Part shown: piece after piece, positions 39,357 to 49,251 of the stretch
Layout of the letters: every line of letters begins with the position of its first letter
Position numbering within the stretch: the first letter of the stretch is position 1
Origin: Sphingomonas daechungensis
Lineage (GTDB): Bacteria > Pseudomonadota > Alphaproteobacteria > Sphingomonadales > Sphingomonadaceae
Direction: 5' to 3'
DNA length: 64,000 nucleotides
Assembly (NCBI RefSeq): GCF_014489495.1
Contig: NZ_CP060780.1
Span: 1-64,000, forward strand
Notes under the pieces: model-generated
Told to the model about the DNA's origin: nothing
The model's input: only the letters and a program-made list of their open reading frames with translations
Database searches by the model: none
Position numbers and translations under genes: made by a program

Positions 39357-39448
39357 TGATCCATCGCTCGCGCTACGTCATCGGCGTGGCGGCGGCGATG
39401 ATCGCGATCTTCGTCTTCGCCTATGCGATCAACATCGAGAGGTTCTGA
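39356..39448 (+). CDS. 30-residue single-TM peptide
   Basis: Reads MIHRSRYVIGVAAAMIAIFV then FAYAINIERF and stops. It has a basic N terminus and one hydrophobic helix of about 18 residues. The ATG shares a base with the stop of the preceding small gene, implying coupling. Function unknown. Confidence 0.55.
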   Translation: MIHRSRYVIGVAAAMIAIFVFAYAINIERF

Positions 39449-39509
39449 CGGGATCGATCCACTAACGCCAGGTTGGCCGCCGGTTAGCCAAGAGACTAAC
39501 AATGGGGCG

Positions 39510-40763
39510 ATGCATCGTCCCATCTCTCGCGGATCGCTTGCCGTCGCGGCCTTTTCGACTGTGGTCGAGTGGTACGACTTCACGCTCTACCTCTATTTCG
39601 CGACGGTTCTCGCCCGCGTCTTCTTCGGCCCGGGCGAGGCGTCGCTGCTGGTGACCCTGGGCGGCTTTGCCATCGCCTATCTGATGCGACCACTGGGAGC
39701 GATTTTCTTCGGCCACATTGGTGATCGCAAGGGACGGCGGCATATGCTGCTGCTCTCGGTGGCGCTGATGACCGCCGCCATGCTCTCGACCGCCATGCTG
39801 CCGACCTACGCCCAGATCGGGCCGGCGGCAGGCGTGCTGCTGGTGCTCCTGCGCTGCGTGATGGGGTTTAGCGTCGGCGGCGAATATACCGGGGTTGTCG
39901 CTTACCTGCTCGAAGGCGCCGAGCCCCACCGCCGCGGCCTGATTGCCTCCTCCGCCTCGGCTGCAAGCGAAGTCGGTGCCTTGCTCGCGGTCGGCGTGTC
40001 GGCGCTTACTGTTGCGTCGATGAGCGAACCGGATCTCGCAAGCTGGGGTTGGCGAATCCCGTTCTTCGTCGGTGCGGCGCTGGCGGGTACGGTGTGGATC
40101 GCTCGCTCGACGATGGAAGAATCACCCGAATTCCATCGGCAGGTGCGAGAGCAGACCATCCCTGAAAGTCCGCTTCGCCACAGCCTTGCCAACCATCGCG
40201 GCGGGATCGCGCGGGCCTTCGCCATCTCCGCGCTTGGCTCGATCACTTACTATGTCGGGATCACCTACGTTCCCGCGTTCCTGACTTCGGCTGGCTCGCT
40301 CACGGAGAGCGTCTCTCTCTGGCTGTCGACCGCAGCGGCGGTTGTCGTCATCCTGGTGACGCCGTTGACCGGAATCCTCTCCGACCGTGTGGGACGGAAG
40401 CCCGCTCTCGTCGTCCTGGCGCTGGGAAGCGCGGTTCTCCCGATGACCATGTTTGCGCTGATGGCCAGCGGCTCGCATGACCAGGCACTGATCGGGACAT
40501 TCGTTCTCGCGGCGCTCGCCGGCGGAGTCAGCGCTGTCGGAGCCGTTGCCACGGCCGAGCAATTTCCCGGTGAGGGGCGCGTCACCGGACTCGCCCTCAG
40601 CGCCACTATGGCTACCGCGATTTTCGGCGGGCTGACCCCCTACGTCGCTCAACTCCTCGTCGAACGGACCGGCTGGACGATGGCGCCGGGAGCAATGATC
40701 GCGCTCGTGAGTCTCTGTGTTCTTCCCGTCTTCCTCCTCATGAAAGAAACGGCACCGCGGTGA
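39510..40763 (+). CDS. MFS transporter, metabolite:H+ symporter (MHS/ProP-like) family
   Basis: 417-aa secondary transporter with 12 predicted TM helices. FSTVVEWYDFTLYLYFATVL and FGHIGDRKGRRHMLLLSVAL are the helix 1 and loop 2-3 signatures of the MHS family; LLRCVMGFSVGGEYTGVVAY is helix 4. Substrates in the family are organic acids, betaine or proline; which applies here cannot be told. The ATG at 39510 begins MHRPISRGSLAVAAF. Confidence 0.9.
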   Translation: MHRPISRGSLAVAAFSTVVEWYDFTLYLYFATVLARVFFGPGEASLLVTLGGFAIAYLMRPLGAIFFGHIGDRKGRRHMLLLSVALMTAAMLSTAMLPTYAQIGPAAGVLLVLLRCVMGFSVGGEYTGVVAYLLEGAEPHRRGLIASSASAASEVGALLAVGVSALTVASMSEPDLASWGWRIPFFVGAALAGTVWIARSTMEESPEFHRQVREQTIPESPLRHSLANHRGGIARAFAISALGSITYYVGITYVPAFLTSAGSLTESVSLWLSTAAAVVVILVTPLTGILSDRVGRKPALVVLALGSAVLPMTMFALMASGSHDQALIGTFVLAALAGGVSAVGAVATAEQFPGEGRVTGLALSATMATAIFGGLTPYVAQLLVERTGWTMAPGAMIALVSLCVLPVFLLMKETAPR

Positions 40764-40787
40764 GCACGGCCTTCCTCTTCGACGCGC

Positions 40788-42051
40788 CTAAAGCGACCAG
40801 CGCCGGATCGAAGGGTCGAGCGTCAGTCCGCGCCAGATCCCCTTGATGTCGGCAAGTGTGCCACCGTCCTTGACCCAGGAGTTCAACCGATCCGGAGCAA
40901 GGTCGCGATAGGCCTGATGCCCGACCGCTCCCACGACAAGGTCATAAGCTTCGCCATCCGATTCGGTGAGTTGAAGCCCGTGGATCGCTTGTAGCTCGGC
41001 TGCGTCCGCCAAGGGATCGGCCACGTCGACGTCGTAGCCGAGCTCGCTCAGCCGCTCGACGAGATCGAAGCTGCGGCTGTTCCTGAGATCCGGAACATTC
41101 TCCTTGAATGTCAGGCCGAGGATCAGCGCCCTGCCCGCCTTGCCGCCCCGTTCGGCATGCAGCGTGTCGGCAATCCACCGGCCCATGCCGTCTTTGGTGC
41201 CCGCCCCGCGAGGATCACCTGCGGGTTGTGACCCAGCTCCTCGGCCAGATGGCTGAGGTAATAGGGATCGACCCCGATGCAGTGACCGCCGACGAGGCCG
41301 GGCTCAAAGGGCAAGAAGTTCCATTTGGTGCGCGACGCCTCGAGCACGTCCCACACGGACACGCCGATCTTCGCGAAGATTTGGGTCACCTCGTTCATGA
41401 AGGCGATGTTGATATCACGCTGGGCGTTCTCGATGGCCTTGGCGGCCTCGGCAGCTTTGATCGACGCAGCGCGGAACACGCCGCCTTCGGTAACGGCGCC
41501 GTAGATCCGCTCCATCTGGTCGAGGACTTCCCGATCCTCGCCGGCGATGACTTTCGTAATACGGTCAATCGTATGCTGCCGATCGCCGGGATTGATCCGC
41601 TCCGGCTGTAGCCGAGGCGGAAATCGCGGCCGCGCTTGAGACCCGAAGCCTTTTCGATTTCCGAGCCGCAAATCCCTTCGGTAACACCCGGATAAACCGT
41701 GCTTTCGTAGATGATCGTGGGACGCTTCGTGCCATCGATGGATTCAGCGACAATCCTCGTCGCGGCGATGAGCGCGGATAGATCCGGGCGATTTTGCTCA
41801 TCGACCGGCGTCGGCACGGTTACGATAAAGACATCCGCGCCCGAGCAATGCGAGCGATCGCTGGAAAGCTTCAAAGTCGAGGACTTGAGAGTCTCTTCGT
41901 CGACTTCTCGTGTTCGGTCGTAATTCTGTCGAAGCTCACCGATTCGATTGGCATCGATGTCGAACCCGATAACTTCGAACTTCCGAGCGAGCGCGACCGC
42001 CAGCGGCAGGCCGACATAGCCGAGCCCGACGACGACGATCCGTTCGCCCAT
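40788..42051 (-). CDS. Nucleotide-sugar dehydrogenase (UDP-HexNAc 6-dehydrogenase type; frameshifted)
   Basis: NAD-dependent four-electron oxidase of a UDP-sugar to the uronate, about 421 aa after repair. N domain: RIVVVGLGYVGLPLAVALAR, TVPTPVDEQNRPDL, IIYESTVYPGVTEG; GYSPERINPGD; active-site Cys in GLVGGHCIGVDPYYL; C domain: GLTFKENVPDLRNSRSFDLV. This pattern fits the WbpO/TviB/WecC group, not UDP-Glc dehydrogenase. Missing bases: one at 41604-41605 (GYSPER) and one at 41200-41202 (AGRGTKDG). It follows ugd by 4 bases on the same strand. Confidence 0.92.
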
Positions 42052-42055
42052 GGGG

Positions 42056-43419
42056 CTAGCGCGCTGCTGCTTCTGGGCCGTTCTTAACGAGCTTCAGGCG
42101 CGGACCTCGACCAACCTTGCCGCGGCCGATCCCAAAATATTCGAAGCCGGCTTCTTCCGCATCATCCGGATTGTAGACGTTGCGAAGGTCGACGATGATT
42201 TTGCCGCGCATGATCCGCGCGAAACGGTCAAGATCGAGCGCCCGGAATTCGTCCCACTCGGTGACGACCACGAGCGCGTCGGCGTCCCGTGCCGCTTCGT
42301 AAGGGTCGCTCACGAACTCGGCGCCCGGCATGAACTTCCGGGCGTTCTCCGTCGCCGCCGGGTCGAACGCGGCAACAGTCGCGCCGCCCTCCAAGAGCCT
42401 GTTCACCAACGGTATCGACGGAGCGTCGCGCATGTCGTCGGTGTTCTGCTTGAAGGCCAAGCCCAGTACGGCGACGCGCTTTCCGCTGACGCTACCGTCG
42501 AGGGCCTTGCTGACGCGGTCAGCCATGCTGTTCTTGCGGTCGTCATTGACGTCCACCACGGTTTTCACAATGCGCTGCTCGACGCCGGCCTCGTTCGCCG
42601 TCTGAAGAAGCGCCAGGGTGTCCTTCGGGAAGCAGCTGCCACCGTAACCGGGGCCCGGATGCAGGAACTTGGGGCCGATGCGATTGTCGAGACCGATCCC
42701 GCGAGCGACGTCCTGGACGTCAGCATCGACGGCCTCGCAAAGGTTCGCGATCTCGTTGATGAAACTGATCTTCACCGCGAGGAAGGCGTTCGCGGCATAT
42801 TTCGTCAGTTCGGCAGTGCGTCGGCCGGTGAACAGCATCGGCGCCTGGTTAAGGAACAGAGGCCGATAGATTTCGCGAAGCACTTCGCGAGCCCGATCGT
42901 CCTCGGCGCCGACCACGATGCGATCGGGAATCTTGAAGTCGCGGATGGCGGCGCCCTCGCGGAGAAATTCGGGATTAGAAGCTACCGAGGTTCCGGCCGG
43001 AGCGCCCTCCTGCTGAAGCAATTCGGTGATCTTATCGCCGGTGCCGACGGGAACCGTTGACTTGGTCACGACGACTGCCGGGCCTTTGAGGACGTGCGCC
43101 AATTCGCGCACTGCATCAAACACAAAGGTGAGGTCGGCATGTCCGTCGCCGCGCCGCGCAGGCGTTCCCACGGCGATGAAAACGGCCTCTGCCCCTCGAC
43201 GCCCGTCGCAAGGTCGGTCGTGAAGCTTAGCCTGCCCCGATCGACGTTAGCCTTGACCAGTGCCTCGAGCCCCGGCTCCCAGATCGGCATGAGGCCATTC
43301 TTCAGAGCTTCGATCTTGCCTGCGTCCTTGTCGATGCAGACGACATCGTGGCCGAAGTCCGAAAGGCACGCGCCGGAAACAAGGCCGACGTAACCGGTGC
43401 CGATCATCGCAATGCGCAT
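42056..43419 (-). CDS. ugd: UDP-glucose 6-dehydrogenase (frameshifted)
   Basis: Makes UDP-glucuronate for capsule or exopolysaccharide. About 454 aa after repair: MRIAMIGTGYVGLVSGACLS, FIAVGTPARRGDGHADLTFV, VVVTKSTVPVGTGDKI, SNPEFLREGAAIRDF, catalytic Cys in PGYGGSCFPKDTLALL, AFKQNTDDMRDAPSI. One base is missing at 43192-43195 in the codons of GVEGAEAVFIAVGTP. First gene of a two-gene operon with the other dehydrogenase. Confidence 0.95.
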
Positions 43420-43557
43420 TATTCACTCCTGGGTGGGACGGGCGCGTCTTAGACCGCAGTAGGACGCATGGCCAGATGAGGCTCCGAGAACTTCCCCTTA
43501 TGGGACGGTCAACCCTTTTTGTGAGGTGGACGGTGATCGCGGGAGTAAGGAGGTCAG

Positions 43558-44127
43558 ATGACAATTGACCTGGATCGCGCCGTACTCCTGCCCATCGACA
43601 TGCAGCTTGCGTTCGATACGCCGCCCTGGCCACGGCGGTGGAACGAGAAAGTCGACCCTAATGGTCTAGCGTTGTTGGATTTCTGGCGGGCGGCCGGGCG
43701 CACGATCATCCATGTGCGGCATGATTCCGTGCAGCCAGGCTCCTCTCTGGCGCCGGGGTCTCCTGGAAATGCCTTCAGGCCGGGCTTCGAGCCTCTGGCC
43801 GGAGAACAGCTCGTCACCAAGAGCGTGAACTCCGCCTTCATCGGTACCGACCTCGACATTCGCCTGAAACGGTTGAACGCCAAGCATGTTGTTACCTTCG
43901 GAATCTCCACCGATATGTGTGTGTCGACGACGGTCCGCACGGGCGCGAACATGGGCTGGGACATGATCCTGGTGCCTGACGCCTGCGACTGCTTTGACCT
44001 GCCAGACGGGCAAGGCGGCATCGTTTCGGCCGAGGACGTGCAGCGCGCCCATGTGGCAACGCTCGGCTTTGAATTTGCCCGGATCATGACCACGGCGGAG
44101 CTGACGAACCTGCGCGCTGCAGCATAG
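43558..44127 (+). CDS. Isochorismatase-family cysteine hydrolase
   Basis: 189 aa. The family triad is visible: Asp14 in [11 protein letters not shown], a Lys in [19 protein letters not shown] and the Cys in [19 protein letters not shown]. Members hydrolyse isochorismate, nicotinamide, N-carbamoyl or other amide substrates. Target unknown. It is flanked by ugd (divergent) and rimO. Confidence 0.9.
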   Translation: MTIDLDRAVLLPIDMQLAFDTPPWPRRWNEKVDPNGLALLDFWRAAGRTIIHVRHDSVQPGSSLAPGSPGNAFRPGFEPLAGEQLVTKSVNSAFIGTDLDIRLKRLNAKHVVTFGISTDMCVSTTVRTGANMGWDMILVPDACDCFDLPDGQGGIVSAEDVQRAHVATLGFEFARIMTTAELTNLRAAA

Positions 44128-44184
44128 GTTCACCTAATCGCCTAGTTTTCGCCCGAAACTTCCTATATTGGGCGCCGCTTCCCG

Positions 44185-45517
44185 ATGGAAACGACAACTC
44201 TGCCTCGACCCCGCGCGTGGGCCTGGTGTCGCTTGGCTGTCCCAAGGCATTGGTCGACAGCGAGCGGATCATCACCAAGCTGCGCGCCGATGGATACCAG
44301 ATGTCCCCGACTATGCGGGCGCGGACGTCGTGCTGGTCAACACCTGCGGCTTTCTCGATTCTGCGAAGGAAGAAAGTCTTGAAGCGATCGGCGAGGCCAT
44401 CGCCGAGAACGGCCGCGTGGTCGTCACCGGCTGCATGGGCAATGAGGCGGATGTCATCCGCAAGCGCTTTCCCGACGTGCTCGCGGTCACCGGGCCGCAG
44501 CAATATGAGCAAGTCGTCTCGGCGGTTCACGATGCCGCGCCGGCCGCGACCTCACCCTATCTCGATCTTGTGCCGGAAGCCGGCCTGAAGCTCACGCCGC
44601 GCCACTACAGCTATCTCAAGATTTCCGAGGGCTGCAATCACCGCTGCAGCTTTTGCATCATCCCGAGCATTCGCGGCGACCTCGTCAGCCGACGGCCCGA
44701 TGCTATCCTTCGCGAAGCGGAGAAGTTGGTCGAGGCAGGCACGAAGGAATTGCTGGTCATCAGCCAGGACACATCCGCCTATGGTGTCGACATCCGGCAT
44801 CAGCCGCGGATGTGGAAAGGCGAGGAAGTCCGCGCTCACATGACGGACCTGGCGCGCGAGCTGGGCAAGCTCGGCGCTTGGGTGCGGCTGCACTACGTCT
44901 ACCCCTACCCGCACGTCGACCAGGTCATCCCGCTGATGGCTGAGGGGCTGGTGCTTCCCTACCTCGACATCCCCTTCCAGCATGCGAGCCCGAAGGTCCT
45001 CCGCTCGATGAAGCGGCCGGCCAACGAGGCGAAGGTGCTCGAGCGGCTGAAGAACTGGCGATCGATTGTTCCGGACATGGCGGTTCGCTCCTCCTTCGTC
45101 GTCGGTTTCCCTGGCGAGACGGAGGACGACTTCCAGTACCTTCTCAACTGGCTCGAAGAAGCGCAGCTCGATCGCGTCGGCGCGTTCAAGTTCGAGCCGG
45201 TGTCCGGCGCTGCGGCGAACGCTTTGCCAGATCCGGTTCCTGAAGAAGTGAAGCAGGAACGCTACGAGCGAGTGATGGCGCTTTCCGCCCGCATTTCCGC
45301 CGAGAAGCTGGAAGCGAAGATCGGCAAGACGCTCGACGTCCTCATCGACACGGTCGACGCGGAAAGCGGCGGCGCCACGGGCCGTTCAAAGGCCGATGCA
45401 CCGGAGATCGATGGCGAAGTGCACCTGCGCGATGCCGGTCATCTGTCCCAGGGCGATATCGTCACCGTCCATATCGAGGACAGCGACGAGCACGACCTGT
45501 TCGGAGTTCCCGCTTAG
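44185..45517 (+). CDS. rimO: Ribosomal protein S12 methylthiotransferase RimO (frameshifted)
   Basis: Radical SAM enzyme that methylthiolates Asp89 of ribosomal protein S12. About 444 aa after repair. N domain: [51 protein letters not shown]; radical SAM site [20 protein letters not shown] (CX3CX2C); [18 protein letters not shown]-terminal TRAM domain. One C is missing at 44209-44212 and another at 44305-44308. The start is the ATG at 44185. Confidence 0.95.
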
Positions 45518-45987
45518 TCCTTCGGCTTGTTGAGGCGGTCGATTGCTTGGTCGACGGCCCTGGTCACCCGCTTGATCGCGAACGACAGAGCATCGAGTTC
45601 CTGCAGCGCTTTTTCGACGACCTCTGCGCTGGGCTGAGTGGTCGATGCTGGGCTTTGCAATAGTGCGGCGCTCACGGCGGCGGTCGCGATAGGCTTGCGG
45701 AACTTACAACCGAAGAACCGGCTACTGGTCCAGGCAACCTCCGCCTGAACCGGCCCGGCTTCCGGCAGTACGACGTCGATGACCTCACCGATCGAGAGGG
45801 CGCTTGCCGTTTCCACCAGCAGGCCCTCCTCAGACAGATCGTGGATGGTCACTACCGCCTGTCCCGGACCGGCACTTCCTTCCGATTCAATGCGAAGCTT
45901 GCGGCGGCGCGACCTACGGCGTTCGCTTGCATCGGACGCGATCTCGAGTTGGGCACGCAAGGACATCCGGGATGCTTGGCGCTTCAT
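45514..45987 (-). CDS. PilZ-domain protein (c-di-GMP receptor candidate)
   Basis: 157 aa. PilZ signature: basic [15 protein letters not shown] followed by [13 protein letters not shown] (D-x-S-x-x-G), then [15 protein letters not shown] and [11 protein letters not shown]. It has an extra C-terminal helix ([19 protein letters not shown]). The start at 45987 (MKRQASRM) is preferred; 46017 would add ten residues. It converges with rimO, overlapping by 4 bases. Confidence 0.86.
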   Translation of the reverse strand: MKRQASRMSLRAQLEIASDASERRRSRRRKLRIESEGSAGPGQAVVTIHDLSEEGLLVETASALSIGEVIDVVLPEAGPVQAEVAWTSSRFFGCKFRKPIATAAVSAALLQSPASTTQPSAEVVEKALQELDALSFAIKRVTRAVDQAIDRLNKPKD

Positions 45988-46073
45988 GGCTAAGAAGAAG
46001 TTAACTTTGCCTGTCATCTGGCGCGGCGCGCGGGCATTTCACCGGTTCGAGCATGCCGCTAAGGCACATCGCC

Positions 46074-47474
46074 ATGACTGACTTCAATTCGCTGCTCGCA
46101 ACGGACCGCGGCCAGAAGGCGCATCCGATCCATCTCGTCGATAAGGCTAACTTCGAGGGTTGGGCGAAAACGCGTCCCGCGGAGGACCGGGCACTCCTCA
46201 AGGCTCACCGGTTCGATGGAAAGGCGGGCTTCGCCTTCGTCATGCTGCCGCGGAAAGTCGATGAGTTCGAAGTCGTTTCGGCGGTGCACAATGTCGACGA
46301 ACTATCGCCGTGGTGTCTCGCAAAACTCGCTGAGAGCCTGCCCGAGGGTACTTACAAGCTCGCAACCGGCGAGCCCGGACCAGCCGCCCTGGGATGGCTG
46401 CTCGGTCAGCATCGCTTCGACGATTATCGATCGAAGACCGACGACGCCGAACGTGGCGCGCGGGTGTTGGTCACCGGGGAGCCGGCCAGGATCGACGCGA
46501 CGGTGCGGCTGGCCGATGCCGTCGCGCTCGTCCGCGATCTCGTCAACACCCCAGCGCTGGACCTTGGTCCGGCTGAGCTGGAACAGGCGGTCCGGACGCA
46601 AGCTGAGAGAATCGGCGCCGAGGTCAAGGTCATCTCGGGCGATGAGCTATCCAGCGGTTACCCCTTGATCGCCGCGGTCGGACAGGCCGCGAGCAAGGAC
46701 CGGGCCCCGCGCCTGCTCGAAGTCGAATGGGGCAATCCGGACCACCCACGGGTCACGATCATCGGCAAGGGTGTCTGCTTTGACACAGGCGGGCTGGATC
46801 TGAAGCCGGCAAGCGGCATGCGGCTGATGAAGAAGGACATGGGCGGCGCTGCGCACGCGCTGGCGCTGGCGACACTGATCGCGGGGGAACGGCTTCCAGT
46901 GCGGCTTCAGTTGCTTATCCCGGCCGTGGAGAACAGCGTGTCGGGTAGCGCGATACGCCCCGGCGATGTCGTCAAGTCGCGGCAGGGTCTTCAGGTCGAA
47001 ATCGACAATACGGATGCTGAAGGGCGGCTCGTCCTCGCCGACGCGCTCGCAAGGGCGAGCGAAAGGGAGCCAGAGCTGATCGTCGACTTTGCGACGCTCA
47101 CGGGCGCCGCACGAGTTGCCCTCGGTCCTGATCTTCCAGCGATGTTCGTCAACGACGACGACTTTGCCAACGATCTGGCGAAGGCCGGGACCGAGGTGAC
47201 AGACCCGGTCTGGCGAATGCCCTTGTGGGACGCCTACGACGAGATGTTGAAGAGCGACATCGCCGATCTCGCCAATGCGTCGAACACACCGATGGCCGGG
47301 GCGGTAGTCGCCGCAATGTTCCTCAAGAGATTTGTGCCGCAAGGCGCCAAATGGGCGCATTTCGACACTTATGCCTGGCGAGACCAGGCAAAACCGGGTC
47401 GTCCAAAAGGCGGGGATGCACTCGGATTACGCGCTGTTTTCGCTGTCCTTTCCAGGCGTTACCCGCGACCGTGA
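46074..47474 (+). CDS. M17-family leucyl aminopeptidase (PepA-like)
   Basis: Dizinc cytosolic aminopeptidase, 466 aa. The metal-binding and catalytic segments are present: TIIGKGVCFDTGGLDLKPAS, MKKDMGGAAHALALA, VEIDNTDAEGRLVLADALA (NTDAEGRL), VDFATLTGAARVALG. N domain: short and divergent, as in many alphaproteobacterial members. The ATG at 46074 has an AAGG nine bases upstream. Confidence 0.95.
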   Translation: MTDFNSLLATDRGQKAHPIHLVDKANFEGWAKTRPAEDRALLKAHRFDGKAGFAFVMLPRKVDEFEVVSAVHNVDELSPWCLAKLAESLPEGTYKLATGEPGPAALGWLLGQHRFDDYRSKTDDAERGARVLVTGEPARIDATVRLADAVALVRDLVNTPALDLGPAELEQAVRTQAERIGAEVKVISGDELSSGYPLIAAVGQAASKDRAPRLLEVEWGNPDHPRVTIIGKGVCFDTGGLDLKPASGMRLMKKDMGGAAHALALATLIAGERLPVRLQLLIPAVENSVSGSAIRPGDVVKSRQGLQVEIDNTDAEGRLVLADALARASEREPELIVDFATLTGAARVALGPDLPAMFVNDDDFANDLAKAGTEVTDPVWRMPLWDAYDEMLKSDIADLANASNTPMAGAVVAAMFLKRFVPQGAKWAHFDTYAWRDQAKPGRPKGGDALGLRAVFAVLSRRYPRP

Positions 47475-47593
47475 AGGTATCGTACTGACGACGACTGCAT
47501 TTAATTCGTCTCTCAATCCGGACCGGACCTGCAACATTTCGGCAAGTTGCCGGTTTACTTTGGGGTCACGCGAAGGATGGGAGTGTTAATCGC

Positions 47594-47976
47594 ATGGGCG
47601 ACGAATCGCTGGCAGGCTGGATGCGAGCGCTGATTGCGTACGTCCGCTCGGGCGAGCCCGATCTCACGAACAGGCAGATGGCTCTGCTGATGCTCGTCTA
47701 TCTCACCCCCGGTCCGCACACGGTGCGTGGCCTCGCCAAGGTTCTCGGGTCTCGAAGCCGGTTGTGACCCGTGCCTTGAATACTCTCGGCACGCTGGGTT
47801 ATCTCCGCCGGGAGCGGGACCCGGACGACCGCCGCAACGTGTTCGTTGTCCGGACCAGCAACGGGACTGATTTTCTTGAAGGGTTCAAACGCAACCTCCG
47901 GGAGAGCGACCGCGTCGCCGCGTCGCACCGGCCAGTTATTGGACAGCAACAGCCCGCCTTCGCCCACGGCCGCTGA
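47594..47976 (+). CDS. MarR-type winged-helix regulator (frameshifted)
   Basis: About 127 aa after repair. MGDESLAGWMRALIAYVRSG, DLTNRQMALLMLVYL, GPHTVRGLAKVLGVSKPVVT, RALNTLGTLGYLRRERDPDD and RRNVFVVRTSNGTDFL give a MarR fold with the recognition helix and wing. One G is missing at 47747-47749 (VLGVSKP); without it the frame stops at 47768. In sphingomonads a MarR gene next to an NlpC/P60 gene is common, and that remnant follows here. Confidence 0.82.
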
Positions 47977-48279
47977 GGAGTTTGCGCTGTCGGGCCCGTC
48001 AAACCCGCCCGACCCGCGCTTCAATGCCTATCGCCCAGACCTCGCCGATGTGGCCCTGGCTGGACGCGTGATCGCCTCGCATTACGCGGACCCGCTGCAG
48101 CGGTCGGTCACCATCAATGCCCCCTACGTCTTTCGCCGTCTGAGGGAGCGGAGGAAATTGCGGAGCTGGAACCGGAGGATTCGTTCAGCCTGCTGGACGA
48201 CACTTTGGGCTGGGCCTGGGGCTACGCCGGCCGCGACCGCCTTGTCGGCTATGTGCGCTCGGACGCGTTGAGCGCCTGA
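47939..48279 (+). pseudogene. NlpC/P60 family remnant: SH3-like domain only (frameshifted, truncated)
   Basis: The frame gives an SH3-like domain (FALSGPSNPPDPRFNAYRPD, LADVALAGRVIASHYADPLQ, DDTLGWAWGYAGRDRLVGYV), the N-terminal part of sphingomonad C40 (NlpC/P60) peptidoglycan hydrolases. It ends right after this domain and the mltG gene starts at the next base, so the peptidase domain is missing. One C is also undercalled at 48120-48124. The start is uncertain (TTG at 47939, overlapping MarR). Confidence 0.65.
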
Positions 48280-49251
48280 TCACATCTCGCCGCGTTGGCG
48301 GCGGATTTCGTACCATTTCTTCACATTGGCCTGGTGCTGCTCGAGCGTGTCCGCGAAGACGTGCCCGCCAGTTCCATCGGCGACGAAATAGAGCGCATTG
48401 GTCTTCGCGGGATTAAGCACCGCGGCAATGCTTTCCTTGCCCGGATTTGCGATCGGGCCTGCCGGCAGGCCGGGCTCCCGGTAGGTATTGTAGCCCGTGA
48501 TTGCGTTCAGCTCCGACCGCTTGATCCGGCGGCCAAGCGGCTTGCCCTTGGTGATCGGGTAAATGACGGTCGGGTCTGCATCCAGCTTCATGCCGATCCG
48601 AAGGCGATTGCAGTAAACCCCTGCAACCATTGGCCGTTCGGACGCCTTGCCGGTTTCCTTCTCCACGATCGAAGCCAAAGTGAGAACGTCCTGCCGGGAC
48701 GATACGGGGCAGTTGCCGCCTGGCGTCTTCAAAGCCTGGTCAAGCGTCTTGGTCATCGCGGCCTGCATCCGCGCAACAACGGAGGCGCGGGTTTCACCGC
48801 GTTCATAGCCATAGCTGTCGGGAAGCACTGACCCCTCGGGTATCGACGGGGTTGTACCCGTCAGGAAGTTGTTCGCGGACAGCTTCTCCTCGACGATGAT
48901 CGAGGGCATGCCTTCGGTAACGGTGATGAGGCGTTGCATGGGTTTGCCGTGCTGCAACAGGTCGAGGATCGCCGCACCGCTAGCGCCCTTCGGAATCTCG
49001 AATTCGCCGGCCTGGACCGGATCGCCACTGCCCATGAAGCGTGCGCCAAGCTTGAAACGGTCGACAGAAGCAACCAGCCCCGCCTTGTAAAGCTGTCCCG
49101 CCACGGCGGACACGCTGGAACCCTCCTCGACCGTGAACGTCTGCGCCTTTGTGCTCGGGCCGGGCCCATACCATCCGTAGAGGACCGTCGCCGCGGCGAC
49201 GCCAACCGCAACTGCCGCCCCCAGCGCCAGCAGGCGCCAGAGAGAGCGCAC
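48280..49251 (-). CDS. mltG: Endolytic murein transglycosylase MltG
   Basis: Membrane-anchored lytic transglycosylase that ends glycan strand elongation, 323 aa. N-terminal TM helix (LLALGAAVAVGVAAATVLYG), a LysM-like part (TFTVEEGSSVSAVAGQLYKA), and the YceG catalytic domain with TLASIVEKETGKASERPMVA (catalytic Glu) and MKLDADPTVIYPI, YNTYREPGLPAGPIANPGKE. GTG start at 49251 overlaps the fabF stop by one base. Confidence 0.95.
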   Translation of the reverse strand: MRSLWRLLALGAAVAVGVAAATVLYGWYGPGPSTKAQTFTVEEGSSVSAVAGQLYKAGLVASVDRFKLGARFMGSGDPVQAGEFEIPKGASGAAILDLLQHGKPMQRLITVTEGMPSIIVEEKLSANNFLTGTTPSIPEGSVLPDSYGYERGETRASVVARMQAAMTKTLDQALKTPGGNCPVSSRQDVLTLASIVEKETGKASERPMVAGVYCNRLRIGMKLDADPTVIYPITKGKPLGRRIKRSELNAITGYNTYREPGLPAGPIANPGKESIAAVLNPAKTNALYFVADGTGGHVFADTLEQHQANVKKWYEIRRQRGEM

